Shown piece after piece: positions 1 to 11,350 of a stretch of 64,000 nt of DNA (its first letter is position 1; every line of letters starts with the position of its first letter). A program made the position numbers and the translations under genes. This stretch comes from Papaver somniferum. Its lineage: Eukaryota > Streptophyta > Magnoliopsida > Ranunculales > Papaveraceae. The notes below the pieces were generated by a model. It saw only the letters and a program-made list of their open reading frames with translations, was not told the DNA's origin and searched no databases. The stretch is taken from positions 154,062,210-154,126,209 of the forward strand of contig NC_039359.1 of the NCBI RefSeq assembly GCF_003573695.1. Reading direction: 5' to 3'.

Positions 1-786
1 ATATCCAATCTCCATTCTCTTCATTATCCCTTTCTTCTTCTCTACTCTGAGGCCATCACCACCGCCATCAATAGCAGATCATCACTACTGCCGCCACCTC
101 GGTAATTCTCAACACCTTCTCTCTTTTATTTCGTCAATTATTAGAAATGGGTTTTGTTTGTTTTGTATAATTGATTAATGGGTTACTATCAAAATCTTAA
201 ATTTAGGCATTTCTTTTTTAGTTTCTCAATGACATCAATGGCGTAAAAGAGTCCCCTTTTGCCAATTGAAGTCTAGTAGAGTTAGGCCTTATAGCCGTTG
301 AAGCTGGAAAAAAAAATTGGTGCCATGTTTTTGTCACAATGAAAGAAGTGATGGTTAGTAGATTCATCTATAATGTTGCACAATAAGTTGTGTTGTATGT
401 ATACAGACACTTCCTTGGTAGGAAGTTGTTTCCTCAGGTGTAATCTTTGATAGTTCAATTTCTTTAATTTCAGTTTGTGAATTTAACATTTCTTTGTGGA
501 GGAGAGTCTACTACCTCTGCAAATGAGCAAATCTTGCTGTTAGAGCTAGTTGACAAAGAAGGTGGTGATCCAACCTACATCTTGAATGACGAGAGTTTAG
601 TTATATATCCCTTAAGTTAAGTTAATGCCCAATGCAATTAGCTGTTAGCGTGGAAGAAAACTGTTAGTCCATGATTGAAGATTTGATGTTATAGAATGTT
701 CTTGATCCCATGAAGTTCTTCTATGGAAAGAACCATAACTTAACTTAATGGCATTTAACATTATGTTTGTTTGTCTCTTCAGCTTG
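1..786 (+). other. 5' untranslated exon and first intron of the NEPRO-like gene (probable)
   Basis: No open coding region is supported here. The first 100 bases are pyrimidine-rich with CCATCACCACCGCC-like runs and meet a plausible donor (CTCG|GTAATT near 101). A pyrimidine-rich acceptor (TCTCTTCAG) ends at 782, five bases before the ATG at 787. I read this as a 5'-UTR exon plus a long leader intron. That is inference from splice signals only. Confidence 0.4.
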
Positions 787-3700
787 ATGGATTCAGAAAG
801 TGTGAATTTGGAAGAAAGACTAAAATCCTTTTTGATTCAACTTCAAAATGAGTTTAGAATCCTTGATAGGATTGTTTACAAGGGAAAGAATCAACATAGA
901 AGATGTTTCTACTTTCAATATGTCATGAAGGTGAGGAGGGATGTGAAACTTTTGTTATCAGCGGGGTTACAGGAGATGTTGGACTTCTTATTTCAAATTA
1001 TTAATGAAAAGAAACCTACAAGGACTGGACGGTCAATCTTCTTGAAAGGTAAGATTATTTTTTGTCATTACGTATTAATCTTAATAGCATGTACAGATTC
1101 TTGCAAACACCATTTCTTGTATAACATTTCTATATCCCCAATGGAAAACTGTTACAAGCTATTCGACTCCCATAAAGTAAAAAAATTGACAAATTTGAAT
1201 GAATTGTACCTCACCAAGTTAAAGTTATTACATAGTAATGTGAACCGAGATGATGCCTTCAAGTATTTCTCAGTGAATACGAAAATAATTAGGAATCTAA
1301 CTCAAGAGTGACATTTAGATTGATCCAAGCCTGCACAAAACCAAATTTTAAGAGTATGTGAATGAACAACTAGTATAGCAATATAGTTGCCAGTGTTCGC
1401 TACTGTTATGAATTGAATATTGTTTTGTTTAGATGTAATATAAGTTGCTAATCAACAATAGATGCAAAACCTGCCACTAGAAAATCTGTAATCAGCTGGG
1501 TTTTAATTACTTTGGACGAGGACTTCTTATCTCAAATTCGAAGTGTTTTAATTAACAGCCGTATGGCTTATTGCTTGCCTTTGTCGAATAATGAGTTCAT
1601 GAAAGTGTATGTTTGTTAAACCAACTAGATTTTACACTAAAAAATAGTATTATTTTAAAGGACAGCTTTTTGGAGTTGCATGTTTATGTCACTGGTGGAA
1701 CCTTATTTGTAACATTTCTGGTCAATTTTTAGTTACTTTTGACCATATGTTGTCCTGAGTCTCCTCTACTTTTGCTGTGTATGGTGAAGTTGATTCCAGT
1801 TACCCTATTACGCATGTTGTTACGCTGTCCCGACACTATCTCTTAACTACAATTGATGGTTGAACCTGATGTGAAGGCAGCTATGTGTCCTTTGGCTTAT
1901 CAGAGTGTTAGGGTTTAGTTTAGAGTGTGTATAAACAATTTCGTGGAATGGGTATTTGAAACTCAAATAAATGATAAAAGTAAAGCTGGTTTACTATCTC
2001 TAGTGTAAATGGATGTTGATACCCACGACCTAAATTGGAAACTCTCAGACTCAGGTCGTGGATGTCATGATGAGATAGTGTGAGCTTATCCATGCGGTTA
2101 GACTATTCGAGTAGGAATCCTTTTTTTGAAATATCCTGACAGCATTCTCATCCTACTAATCGACAAAAACCAGGCAGTTTCTTAGATCTCAGCTTCTTTT
2201 TTGGTCTGTCTGTGTGTGTGTGTTTTCATCAAGTTGTATCTGCATAATGGACCTACTTGTTGCAATGTATCTTTCAGTTTAAAGAGGAGAAAATGTAACA
2301 CTGAAAAATATAATTACCAGGAGCGGCTATTGGGAGTTGCTCGTTTATTATCGCAGGTGGACTCTTGTTATTTTTCCTTACATTGTGTCTCCTTTATGTG
2401 GACTCATCTTTCCATTTGTTCTGTTGAATTTGTATATATCTAGTTACTGTTTCCTGATATCATTTCTTAATTATGTAGATGGTTGAACCTATGGTGAAGT
2501 CAGTGATGTATCCTTTGACTTGTTAGATTGTTTAGCTAAATTGGTTTTGATTGATTCAAGACGTTATGTTGATTTAATATATTTATACATCCATCTGTAA
2601 AAAGTTGAATATTGGCTACCTGATACAGTTTGTCAGGTTTTCCTTCTTATGGGGGACAATCTATGTATCTCAGGAACCCAAGCTTAAACTAGACAACCGA
2701 ACGTTGTGGTGAAGTTATATTTTCAGAATTAGAACTTCTCCACCTCATAGGATTTCAGCTGTATTCAATTCAAAAAGTGCTAAATTTTCAGTTTGTTGGT
2801 GTGCAAATGAGTCATCAAATTACACACCAGTGTTCCTTAACTGTTTTATTAGTGATATATCATCCTTACTAGCTCGATCTTTTTTCATGGGATTCTCTGT
2901 GACAATTCTGGCTATACTTGGACGTCTGCGGGTTCTGGTCCAGCAAGTAAGTACAATACCCAATCTCCTGATATATGATCATTGGTGCAGTTTTATTTCG
3001 AGAAAGATATGCTTATTGTTTGCATGGATGCTTGCTTTCTGCTTCATTGTCGACAGATACTACTTGATGTCGTTTCGGTTCACAACCTGATTTCATCTAT
3101 ATCTCAAAAGGAGCACTCTGTAAAACTAAATCGGCAAGGAATTGAGGTCTCTTTACCTGAGCCCTCTAGGTTAACAAATTGCACCCTGATCCCCTAGGGA
3201 TTTTGTCAATGTTATATAATGTTTATTTCTACTCGTGCAGGTCATCAGGGAGTACTATCCCTCAAATGATGTAGTTGTACACTGGAGTGTGTATGGGAAA
3301 AAGATAAGTTTGTTTTGCTTGAGAAAGTGAATAAAATTGAGATCAAAAAGCGAGAAACAGATCTGCAATCATCAAATATAAAATATCAGACTGTAGAAGC
3401 ATTCCTGGGACTTGGAGGTGAGAAACTTAAACTTTGATCTGATGGAGTTTGTTTTACCACCTCTTTTCTCTTTATTGTATAGGAATGATTCTGCTATATG
3501 TTTTTCTGTGTTCTTTGTGGATTTGTGCTATCCTTTTGCTAACGGAAATAAGTAGGTGCTCGTGGTCCTACTGATCCTTTCTAGGCTATTTAACCGCCAT
3601 TTTTGTTGCATGTGTAGATGATGAACCTGGTTACAAGAAGATGGACACAGATAACTCCATTGAAGAGCACCCAGACCCTATAAACATCTACAGACGCGAA

Positions 3701-4054
3701 GTTGGTGAATCTGCAGAACAACCTACAAATATCAGTATGAGTGCAAAGGTTGAACTCCAAGAGTCTATCATTGATGAAGGCAGTGAAAGTAATGAAAACT
3801 CATTTGACAAGAGTTCAAGCATTGATAAAGACGAAGTTGCTAGTCCAAGTCCAAAATCTCCACAACCTCAAATAGAATTGAAAAGGAAGGTAGCATTTAT
3901 TTCTATTGGAAAACCGAAAGTACCCCAAACAAGTGAAAGCAGCTTACTTAATAATTTGCCAACTGGTAATTTCCATGCTACCGAAACTAAGGAAGAAAAA
4001 GATCCATTTTTTAGTCTACTCACTGGTGGTACTGTAAAGGATAGTATCTTCTAA
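787..4054 (+). CDS. NEPRO-like (nucleolus and neural progenitor protein-like) gene, multi-exon, probably disrupted
   Basis: Seven exons can be seen: 787-1048, 2278-2356, 2479-2507, 2853-2946, 3057-3146, 3241-3417 and 3618-4054 (stop TAA). Most are bounded by GT/AG. Exon 1 encodes MDSESVNLEERLK and then KNQHRRCFYFQYVMKVRRD. Later exons give LLARSFFMGFSV, LRVLVQQ|ILLDVVSVHN and VIREYYPSND. This order of motifs matches, from memory, the N-terminal domain of plant proteins annotated as NEPRO-like, nucleolar proteins linked to rRNA or RNase MRP/P metabolism. The last exon is acidic and Ser-rich and ends in FFSLLTGGTVKDSIF. Two problems are visible. The phases of exons 1 and 2 do not join, so an exon may be missing. 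Exon 3241-3417 needs a one-base frame change near 3275-3282, and without it a TGA follows at 3328. It is either a recent pseudogene or has an assembly error. A search against Pfam NEPRO_N would decide the family. Confidence 0.65.
1655..2535 (+). repeat. Decayed tandem duplication of two internal NEPRO-like exons
   Basis: The stretch about 1655-1910 resembles 2310-2535 in the same order. TTTTTGGAGTTGCATGTTTA parallels TATTGGGAGTTGCTCGTTTA, and ATGGTTGAACCTGATGTGAA parallels ATGGTTGAACCTATGGTGAA. The downstream copy keeps usable splice sites. The upstream copy lacks the acceptor AG before ATGGTTGAACC and has lost its reading frame. This suggests an old duplication of about 0.6 kb inside the intron, with one copy decaying. 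Confidence 0.45.
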
Positions 4055-4386
4055 TTTTTGAGCATGATATTTTGGGATTGTGAAGTCCAGTCTGCTTGCA
4101 GTCTTCTAGTTAATATGCACTCGGCACTTATCAAAAAAAAAAAAAAATCATTCTTTCTCTCTTTTTTCTTTTGTTTTTTGTTTTTTGTTTTGTCTATAAT
4201 TTTAACTTTTATTATGCTCTTGATTATCGAAAATATCAGAGGACACACAATTTGGGCGTGTAGCTAATCGGTTGTTGATGGCGACGTGGTGCGATTTCTG
4301 ACTGTTTATTCTCCTAGTTAGCCCACGTTCAGCGCAACCCTTCAAGAGTGACTAGATTTGTGCCAGGTGCGTTTATTTCTTTTAAT
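4055..4386 (+). other. 3' flank of the NEPRO-like gene, no gene seen
   Basis: AT-rich flank with an A12-13 run at about 4134-4147 followed by TC-rich and T-rich simple sequence. Short frames on both strands here are low-complexity translations. I see no motif beyond what a 3' UTR could hold. Confidence 0.4.
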
Positions 4387-4745
4387 TTGGTGTGCGTGGG
4401 GTTTCGCCCCGCCTAGCCCCGTGGGATGTATTTTTAATTTGATGGAAGCTAAGCTTCGCCCCGCCCTGCCCCGCCTGTGGAGATGCATTTTTGATTTGGT
4501 ATGCGCGGGGCTTCTCCCCGCCCCGTGGGGATGCATTTTTGATTTAGTGTGCGCGGGGTTTGCCCCGCCCGTGGGGATGCATTTTTGATTTAGTGTGCGT
4601 GGGGTTTGCCCCGCCCGTGGAGATGCATTTTTGATTTGTTGTGCGCGAGGCTTCGCCCCCTCCGGTGGGGATGCATTTTTTATTTGGTTGCACGGGGCTT
4701 GCCCCCGCCCCGTGGTGATGTATTTTTGATTTGGTATGGCGGGAA
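4387..4745 (+). repeat. GC-rich minisatellite, about seven units of 46-60 bp
   Basis: Each unit has a GC-rich half that can pair with itself (for example GCGGGGTTTGCCCCGC) and a constant AT-rich half (GGGGATGCATTTTTGATTT). Central units are 46 bp and nearly identical; outer units are longer and diverged. The proline-rich frames on the minus strand (repeating TKSKMHPHG) are translations of the repeat and not genes. The GC content stands out sharply from the flanks. Confidence 0.85.
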
Positions 4746-4941
4746 AACACATTAAATAGGTGGAGAATATGTGTATATTTTGTTTATTTTTTCATTTTAT
4801 TTTCGCAGAAAATATGTGGATTTTTCTCCCCTTTAGATATTAATTAGGGAAAAACAGTCCTTATGTGGTAGATACTCAATTTCCAAATTGAGTTTGGAGT
4901 GTGGACACGAGGATCTTCCTTGAGAATTTCCAGACATCCAG

Positions 4942-7226
4942 TAGTTAATATCTCTCTCTTGATTTGATTTTTACTTTAGCTAAAAATAATAGCGATTCTT
5001 TATCAAATACAAGGAATAACTTGGACGGTACCAAAGATCAATGTCCAAGGATCAATCAATATCAATCAAAAACCAAAGGTTGGATTTCCAATTGATGATC
5101 ACGAACGCACAACCTGTATTATTTCAATTATATAAAATATAATCCGGAAAAGAAATAACACAGACACCAGAAGTTTTGTTAACGAGGAAACCGCAAAAGC
5201 AGAAAAACCCCGAGACCTAGTCCAGATTGAATACACACTGTATTAAGCCGCTACAGACACTAGCCTGCTCCAAGATAACTTCGGACTGGACTATAGTTGA
5301 ACCCCAATCATTCTCCCACCGATCCAAGGTACAGTTGTACTCCTACGCCTCTGATCCCAGCAGGATACTGCGCACTTGATTCCTTTAGCTGATCTCACCC
5401 ACAACCAAAAGTTGCTGCAACCCAAAATCGCAGACTTGATAATAAACAAATCTGTCTCACACAGAAAAGTCTATCAAAGGATAAATCTGTCTCCCACAGA
5501 TAAACCCTAGGTTTTGTTCCATTTTAAGATATGAATTCAAGGTGAACATGAACCAATTGATGATCCGATCTTATATTCCCGAAGAACAGCCTAGATTAAT
5601 CAATCACCTCTCTACAATCCTTCCTGACTACACAGGCGGTTTGTCGAGGAATCACAAACAGTGAGATGAATATGTTTGTCACTTCTTTATCTTTCCTATC
5701 AGAGAACTCTCATGATCTCAAGCTAATCAAAGATTGTACTCGTACGATAGAAGATGCAAGATCAGATCACACAACTACGATAAAAGCAGTATCGGTCTGG
5801 CTTCACAATCCCAATGAAGTTTTTAAGTCGTTAACCTGGTTTTAGAGAAGAAAACCAAAGGTTAAAGGAGAATCGACTCTAGCGAGCGCACTAGTATCAC
5901 ACAGACGTTTGGGGATTAGTTTTGCACAATGCTAGATGTCTCCTTTATATAGCCTTCAAATCAGGGTTTTGCCTTAGTTACAAAGCAATCCATATTCACC
6001 GTTAGATGAAAACCTGATTTAGATTCAAGCTAATATTTCTCAACCGTTAGATCGAAAACTTAGCTTGTCACACACACTTGGGTAGACGTTTACTGGATTT
6101 GTGAAAACCATACCCAAACGTGTACGTGTATGTTTGTTCAACATAGTAACCAAAAGGTTAAACATATGAGCATTTCATATTAACCTAGTTCTTCTTCACC
6201 ATAACTAGTTCAATTGACTCAAATGAACTAGTTATAGAGTTGTTCAATTGCTATGATATCTTATGTAACTACACAAGACACAATCGAAACAAAGATGATT
6301 CGATTCGATTGAATCGGCTCATGATATTTATATCCACGGTTTGCATAAAGCATTCCTTAGTAATTTAAGTTTCATATTCAGAGCACCTCTTTAGATTATA
6401 ACCTCTTAAGCTCACAAACAAGTTCGCGTACTTAAGACAACTGGTGGAGTTTTCCAAACTCAGCAGAAAATCTCTGCAAAGAGACTTTCGCCAGTTCACG
6501 GACTAGGTTCGCGGACTGAGTTCGCGGACTTACACGCAAACGAGTTTTTGGAAAATCCCAGCAGAGATTCTCGGTACGAGAACTTCCGTCAGTTCGCGGA
6601 CTGGGTTCGCGGACTTGGAAAAGCCAATTCCTCCGGTTTCTCTCAATCAACAAAGTTCGAAAACTTCGAATTAAGGAATACATGGTTATGTAATCTAAAC
6701 TCTCATTTCAATCATTGAGACATTCTCAGAGGACATTATATAGCCGTTACTCACAGACCGTTTCGCATCAGAGAAATTCTCAAAGTAATTGAAACTTTTC
6801 ATGACTTTCGTTACTAGGTGAAGATAAACTCTATCAAAGCTAACGCTTTACCAACACATGATTTCGAGATATAGATAGGCGAGATATACTCGGCTCGAAA
6901 TATCAAATGTGTATGATCCAGTCTATATAACAAACGACTTTTGTCTCATAAGAAGTAGGAGATAGAAGAGATAGACTTTTGAGTGATAGATAAGTTCAAG
7001 TCTCCACATACCTTTTTGTTTATGAAGTTCCACGGTTCCTTGAGTAGATCTTCGTCGTTGTATGATGAATCTCCATGAAGCCCATGAGCTCAACTACACT
7101 TTTCTATCCTAGTCCGAGACTTAGCTATGTAGGCTAGAAATCAAGACTCATAGTTTTGATCACTAACATTGACATACATGCTTGAGATATCAACGCATGC
7201 GAGGTCGACCGATCTATGCTCTAATA
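4942..7226 (-). repeat. 3' LTR of the copia element (truncated at one edge)
   Basis: About 2.3 kb, matching 34980-36279 plus 54600-55572 almost throughout. On the minus strand it begins TATTAGAGCATAG (TGTTAG in the other copy), directly after the polypurine tract. It is cut at 4942, where similarity starts at AGTTAATATCTCTCTC, so the terminal TGAAAAAGCGGGGG present at 34853 is absent. A TATA-like box on the minus strand (CTATATAAAGG, 5942-5952) is a plausible LTR promoter. The block 6432-6683 is rich in TTCGCGGACT-like repeats. Confidence 0.85.
5942..5952 (-). promoter_or_regulatory. TATA-like box in the copia LTR
   Basis: CTATATAAAGG on the minus strand, inside the LTR and oriented toward the internal region. 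The equivalent site in the other LTR (about 35980-35992) reads GGATATATAAAAG. Assigned by position and motif only. Confidence 0.45.
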
Positions 7227-8069
7227 ATCTCCCCCTTTATCAATTTTAGTGACAAAACTAATAATATATATGGAATACAAAAAAGATAAACTTTAGTGGC
7301 TCCTATTCCATAGTCTAATCTTCAACGTTCCCTGAAATATTTGTCCTTCCAAGTACTCCAATGATCCCAAAGGTTGTAAGTTTAGCATCACCGTTGTTGA
7401 AGATTCGTAGCTATAACAATGAGAGAAATCGAGATTCTCGATCATCATTATACAGTGACATAGTATTATTATGAAGCATCAAAGTCCAATTGCATCACGA
7501 CTTTAACAACAATACTATGGTGATATGTATCACTCCCCCTTAGTCAATACTCCATCTCGATTATGGACACCACTCCCCCTTACACAATGATTCGAAAACC
7601 ATATGTATTTGTAGTGTGAACTACAATATTTTTCCCCCTTTTTGTCAATAAAATTGGCAAAGGTACAAGACCGGGATCATAATGAAATTTCCACAAGAGA
7701 CATTTCATAGACTAAAAATAAAAATACATACCAACTTAATTTAGATGCAATCATAAAGCCGAAACTAAATGCATTCATCAAGGAGTTTTAAGATACAAGA
7801 TAACCCCTATAAAATTCCACAGACGCACACCCCGCAAGATATTACCATTAAGCACAAGTTCAAAAGAACTCTCCCCCATTTGATGTCATTCCCGAAAGAA
7901 CAACAAGAACGACCTTAATTTTTAAATAAAATAAGGATTTTGAAGCACAAAAGAGATACTAAAAAAACAACAATCCTACAGAAACTTAACTTGGAACGTA
8001 CCTACTGGAGTTTTAGACTCAACTGCCCAAAAGATAAGAATAAGTATAGGGGCAAGAGTCATCGAAACG
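7227..8069 (-). other. Copia 3' untranslated internal region with polypurine tract
   Basis: It starts at the LTR edge with the complement of AAAGGGGGAGAT, the priming site for plus-strand synthesis. Two more short purine tracts follow (complements at about 7535 and 7570). No coding potential is seen until the decayed end of pol at about 8070. The same sort of sequence recurs at 56421-57449 and 61628-62263, so it is a family-wide 3' region. Confidence 0.7.
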
Positions 8070-8935
8070 ATTTAATAAACCAAAACAACACCAATAGACT
8101 GTCGCAAGTGTTGAAAAGTTGCAGTGTCTAAGGGTTTGGTGAGAATATCAGCCAATTGTTATTCGGAAGGCACAAATTCCATACCAATGGTACCATTTTC
8201 ATAAAGATCACGAATAAAATGGTATCTTATGTCAATGTGCTTTGTTCTTGAGTGCTCAATAGGATTCTCAATAATTCGAATCGCACTGGAGTTATCACAA
8301 AAGATCTTCATTATTCCAGTATCAACTCCATAATTAACAAGCATTTGTTTCATCCATAGGAGTTGAGTACAACATGATCCGACAGCAATGTATTCTGCTT
8401 CACATGTAGACAGGGATTGAGAGTTTTGCTTCTTGCTATGCCACGCTACAAGATTGAGACCCACATAGTAGAAGCCCCCTGATGTACTTTTTCTGTCTTC
8501 TACACATCTTGCCCAATTAGCATCAGAATAAGCAGAAAGGTCAGTATTAATATCAAAAGTGTACGAGAGACCATACCCAACAGTGTGATTTATATATCGT
8601 ATGATTCTTTTTGCAGCTGCAAGATGAGATTCTCTTGGATCCTCCTGAAACCTGGCACAACAACCAACACTGAAGGAAATATCAGGTCTAGCAGCTGTAA
8701 GATACAAAAGGCTACCTATAATGGATCGATATAGTTTTTGATCCACTTTTGCTCCTTTCTCATCCTTGTGTAATTTACCAGTAGTAGGCATGACAGTCAT
8801 CTTAGGAGACGACTTACCCAGACCGAATCTTGACACAAGATTTCGTGCGTACTTCTCCTGGGATAAGTAAATCCCCTCCTTATGTTGTTGAATCTGTAAT
8901 CCTAAGAAGTATCTTAATTCACCAAAATTGTTCAT
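8070..8935 (-). pseudogene. Copia pol, RT thumb and RNase H domain (disrupted)
   Basis: The frame starts MNNFGELRYFLGLQIQQ and runs through ARPDISFSVGCCARFQEDP, AYSDANWARCVEDRKSTSGG and SLSTCEAEYIAVGSCCTQLLWM to HIDIRYHFIRDLYENGTI. These are hallmarks of Ty1/copia RNase H (D in SDANWA, E in CEAEYIA, D in FCDNSSA). An in-frame TAA just after FVPSE interrupts the protein. The next codons still spell QLADILTKPLD, the usual copia C-terminus, which runs to about 8070. The region is joined to the RT core by another in-frame stop near 8976. It would act in copying and integrating the element from cytoplasmic particles, but it is not functional as it stands. Confidence 0.85.
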
Positions 8936-8977
8936 TTCAAATTCTTTAGCAAGAGAGACTTGAAAGTCTTTTGCGAA

Positions 8978-9283
8978 TTACTCAGAAGTTGATCCATAGA
9001 TGATATCATCTACATAGATTTGAGCAATTACAACATTTTTCCCACTCCATTTGGTAAACAATGTTTTATCAGCTCCTCCTCTTGAAAATTCTTTTCTAAT
9101 AAGAGAAGTAGTAAGTTTCTCAAACCAGGCTCTTGGTGCTTGCTTCAATCCGTTTAATGCCTTCTTGATCTTCAGCACAAGATCAGGGAAATCAGGATTT
9201 TCGAATCCCTTAGGTTGAGCGACAAATACTTCCTCTTTTAGAATTCCATTCAGGAACGCTGATTTTATGTCCATCTGAAACAA
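8978..9283 (-). pseudogene. Copia pol, reverse transcriptase core (disrupted)
   Basis: This holds FQMDIKSAFLNGILKEEVFV, LNGLKQAPRAWFEKL and the catalytic IYVDDIIYGST. The first Asp and the YVDD pair are the polymerase active-site residues of Ty1/copia RT. The frame is shifted relative to 9265-10788, with the break at about 9283-9300, and it ends at a TAA after YGSTSE. The coding sequence continues in the same frame into the next segment, so this is one pol gene broken by a frameshift and nonsense codons. Confidence 0.85.
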
Positions 9284-10823
9284 CTTAACCTTGAGAAAGA
9301 GGCATGGGCCAATAAAAGTCGAATAGACTCAAGACGTGCCACAGGAGTAAAGGTTTCGTCAAAATCAATTTCTTCAATCTGTGAATATCCTTGAGAGACA
9401 AGTCTATCTTTATTTCTGACAATTGTGCAAAATTCATCAGACTTGTTCTTGAATATCCATTTGGTACCGACAATATTGACATTTGGTGGACAAGGTACAC
9501 GTTCCCATACATCTTGTCTTTCAAATTGATTTAACTCTTCATGCATCACATTGACCCAAAAAGGATCTTTCAGAGCTTCATCAATATTCCTTGGTTCCAC
9601 CTGCGAAAGATAACAACCAAAATTGCATATATTTTGAAGTTGACCCCTTATTTTGGCTGTAGAATCCCTTCCCCCAATGATACTGTTGGGGTCATGATTC
9701 CTTTGAACCCATAGATGTCGTGGAGGGACACGTTCTTGTTCATCAGGAATGGCTTGATCAATGCTTTTTTCCTTGTCACTAGAAATGTCAGGATCAGTAA
9801 CAATTGGGATAACTTCAACTGATTTTGGAATTTCTTTGGCTTTCTCAATTGTCTCTGTTGGAGGCAACTCAGCGGGAGAACTATCTTGACGAAAATTACT
9901 AATGTCGTCGATGAAAACATTAGCAGATTCCATCATGACTTGTGTTCTGAGATTAAAAACTCGAAAACCACGACTATCTGACGCATAACCAAGAAAGATA
10001 CCTTCGTCACTTTTGGTGTCGAATTTCCCTCTCTGTTCTTGATCTTTCAGAACATAGCACTTACTTCCAAACACCCTGAGATAGTGTAGGTTGGGTTTCC
10101 TTCCATACCATAACTCATAAGGAGTGTTCAGGGTTTTTGACCGCAAATACACACGGTTGATCAAGTAGCATGCTGTAAAGACAGCTTCTCCCCAAAATTT
10201 TAAAGGTAACTTTTTGTTGTGGAGCATTACCCTGGCCATTTCCTGGATGTTCCTATTCTTTCTTTCAGCAACTCCATTAGCTTGAGGAATAATCGGTGGT
10301 GAGTATTGTTGAATGATCCCCAGTTCGTCACAGAATTCAAATACCTTGGTGTCTTTGAATTCAGTGCCACTATCGCTTCTAATTTTCTTTAGTTTGCGAC
10401 CTTGTTCGTTCTGGATTCTTTTAACAATAATATTGAATTCACCAAGGGTTTCATTCTTATGGGATAGGAATGCAACCCAAGTAAATCTGTTGTAATCATC
10501 TACCATAACTAAAGCATACTTCTTACCGGCAACAGTGGGTTGTTGAATTGGTCCGAAGAGATCCATATGAATTAAATAAAGTGGAGCTTTAGTGAGGATA
10601 TCTCGAGATGATTTGTAGTTAACTTTTTTTTGCTTACCCTTTTGACAGGCACCACATACACCTTCAATCTTTGTATTGATTTTGGGAATACCTCTAACAA
10701 GTTCTTTGTTAATGATCTTAGTTAGAAGGCGATAATTGATGTGACCAAAACGCTCATACCAAAGATGTGTAGATTCCACCTTAGTCAAATTGCATCGGTT
10801 GCTAAACTGAGTATCAAGAAGAT
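9265..10823 (-). pseudogene. Copia pol, gag-pre-integrase, integrase and RT N-terminus (truncated)
   Basis: A 507-residue frame from 10788. The HHCC zinc site is near residues 8-52 (HLWYERFGHIN then CGACQKGK). The integrase core has its D-D-E residues in HMDLFGPIQQ, IRSDSGTEFKD and NGVAERKNRNIQE. A linker rich in charged residues follows, and then the RT start (FWVNVMHEELNQFERQ, VGTKWIFKNK, FTPVARLESIRLLL). The coding sequence continues upstream of the first Met to 10823, where a gypsy LTR begins. Protease and gag are therefore cut off from this segment. Confidence 0.9.
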
Positions 10824-11292
10824 TGTAGGATCAGAATCTCGCAGCAATAATTCCTCAGCGAAATTATGAACAACACAACACAGCAGTGTCGCAAAACAAC
10901 TTCAGAAACGAACTAATAAACGACGTCAGCTAAATCATGAGAAAAATGTGATGGTCCTGTGAAAATTAGAGAGTTTGCGAGATTAACATTTGTAAGGATG
11001 CGAGAATGTCACAAGTCATATCCGAAAATAAAGGACAGATTAGCTGTCATCCACTATGTAATTCCATATAAATAGCCGCTCAGTTGTAAAGGAAAATGAG
11101 AGATCTTTTCTGAGTGGGAAGCAAGTAAATAGGAGAGAGAAAATCTAGAGCAGTGTTTATTCTTGATTCCTTTTTATTTTCTTGTAAGATTGTTCAAATA
11201 TTTATCAATAAAATTAAGATTGTTAATCTAAAATGAGTTGAATGTTAATGAGATCTTGTGAGGGTTGTAGTGTAGGATTTCCTGCAACTACA
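10824..11292 (+). repeat. Gypsy LTR A (5' LTR of the outer pol-type element)
   Basis: 469 bp, starting TGTAGGATCAG and ending GCAACTACA. It has the TATA box TATAAATAG at 11067-11075. It is closely similar to the LTRs at 12256, 19479 and 24320 and, reversed, to those at 36280 and 54124. Confidence 0.9.
11067..11075 (+). promoter_or_regulatory. TATA box of the gypsy LTR
   Basis: TATAAATAG. The same motif stands at 12495-12503, 19723-19731 and 24564-24572 in the sister LTRs, always about 240 bp from the LTR start. Conservation of position supports a sense promoter for element RNA. Confidence 0.6.
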
Positions 11293-11295
11293 TAA

Positions 11296-11312
11296 TGGCG
11301 CTAGAAACAGGG
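11296..11312 (+). other. Primer binding site of the pol-type gypsy element
   Basis: TGGCGCTAGAAACAGGG, three bases after the LTR. TGGCGC is a common start for gypsy primer sites, since it pairs with a tRNA ending GCGCCA. I could not assign the tRNA. The identical 17-mer follows the gag-type LTR at 12725-12741 and, reversed, lies at 48053-48069. A one-base variant is at 54104-54120. Confidence 0.75.
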
Positions 11313-11350
11313 AGGCTGAAGATTGAAATCAGTGAACCAGTTAAAAAAAA

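Noticed and set aside
4051..4267. Lys-rich and Phe-rich small frames after the NEPRO-like gene
   Set aside because: Encoded by A and T/C runs, with no start context or motif.
4342..4752. Proline- and histidine-rich frames on both strands
   Set aside because: They are translations of the 46-60-bp minisatellite, and the same period appears in all frames.
6432..6683. Minus-strand ORF with repeated RTQSANLVREL-like residues inside the copia LTR
   Set aside because: It comes from short repeats of TTCGCGGACT-like words within the LTR, and the equivalent frame in the other LTR (54791-54973) differs in length and frame.
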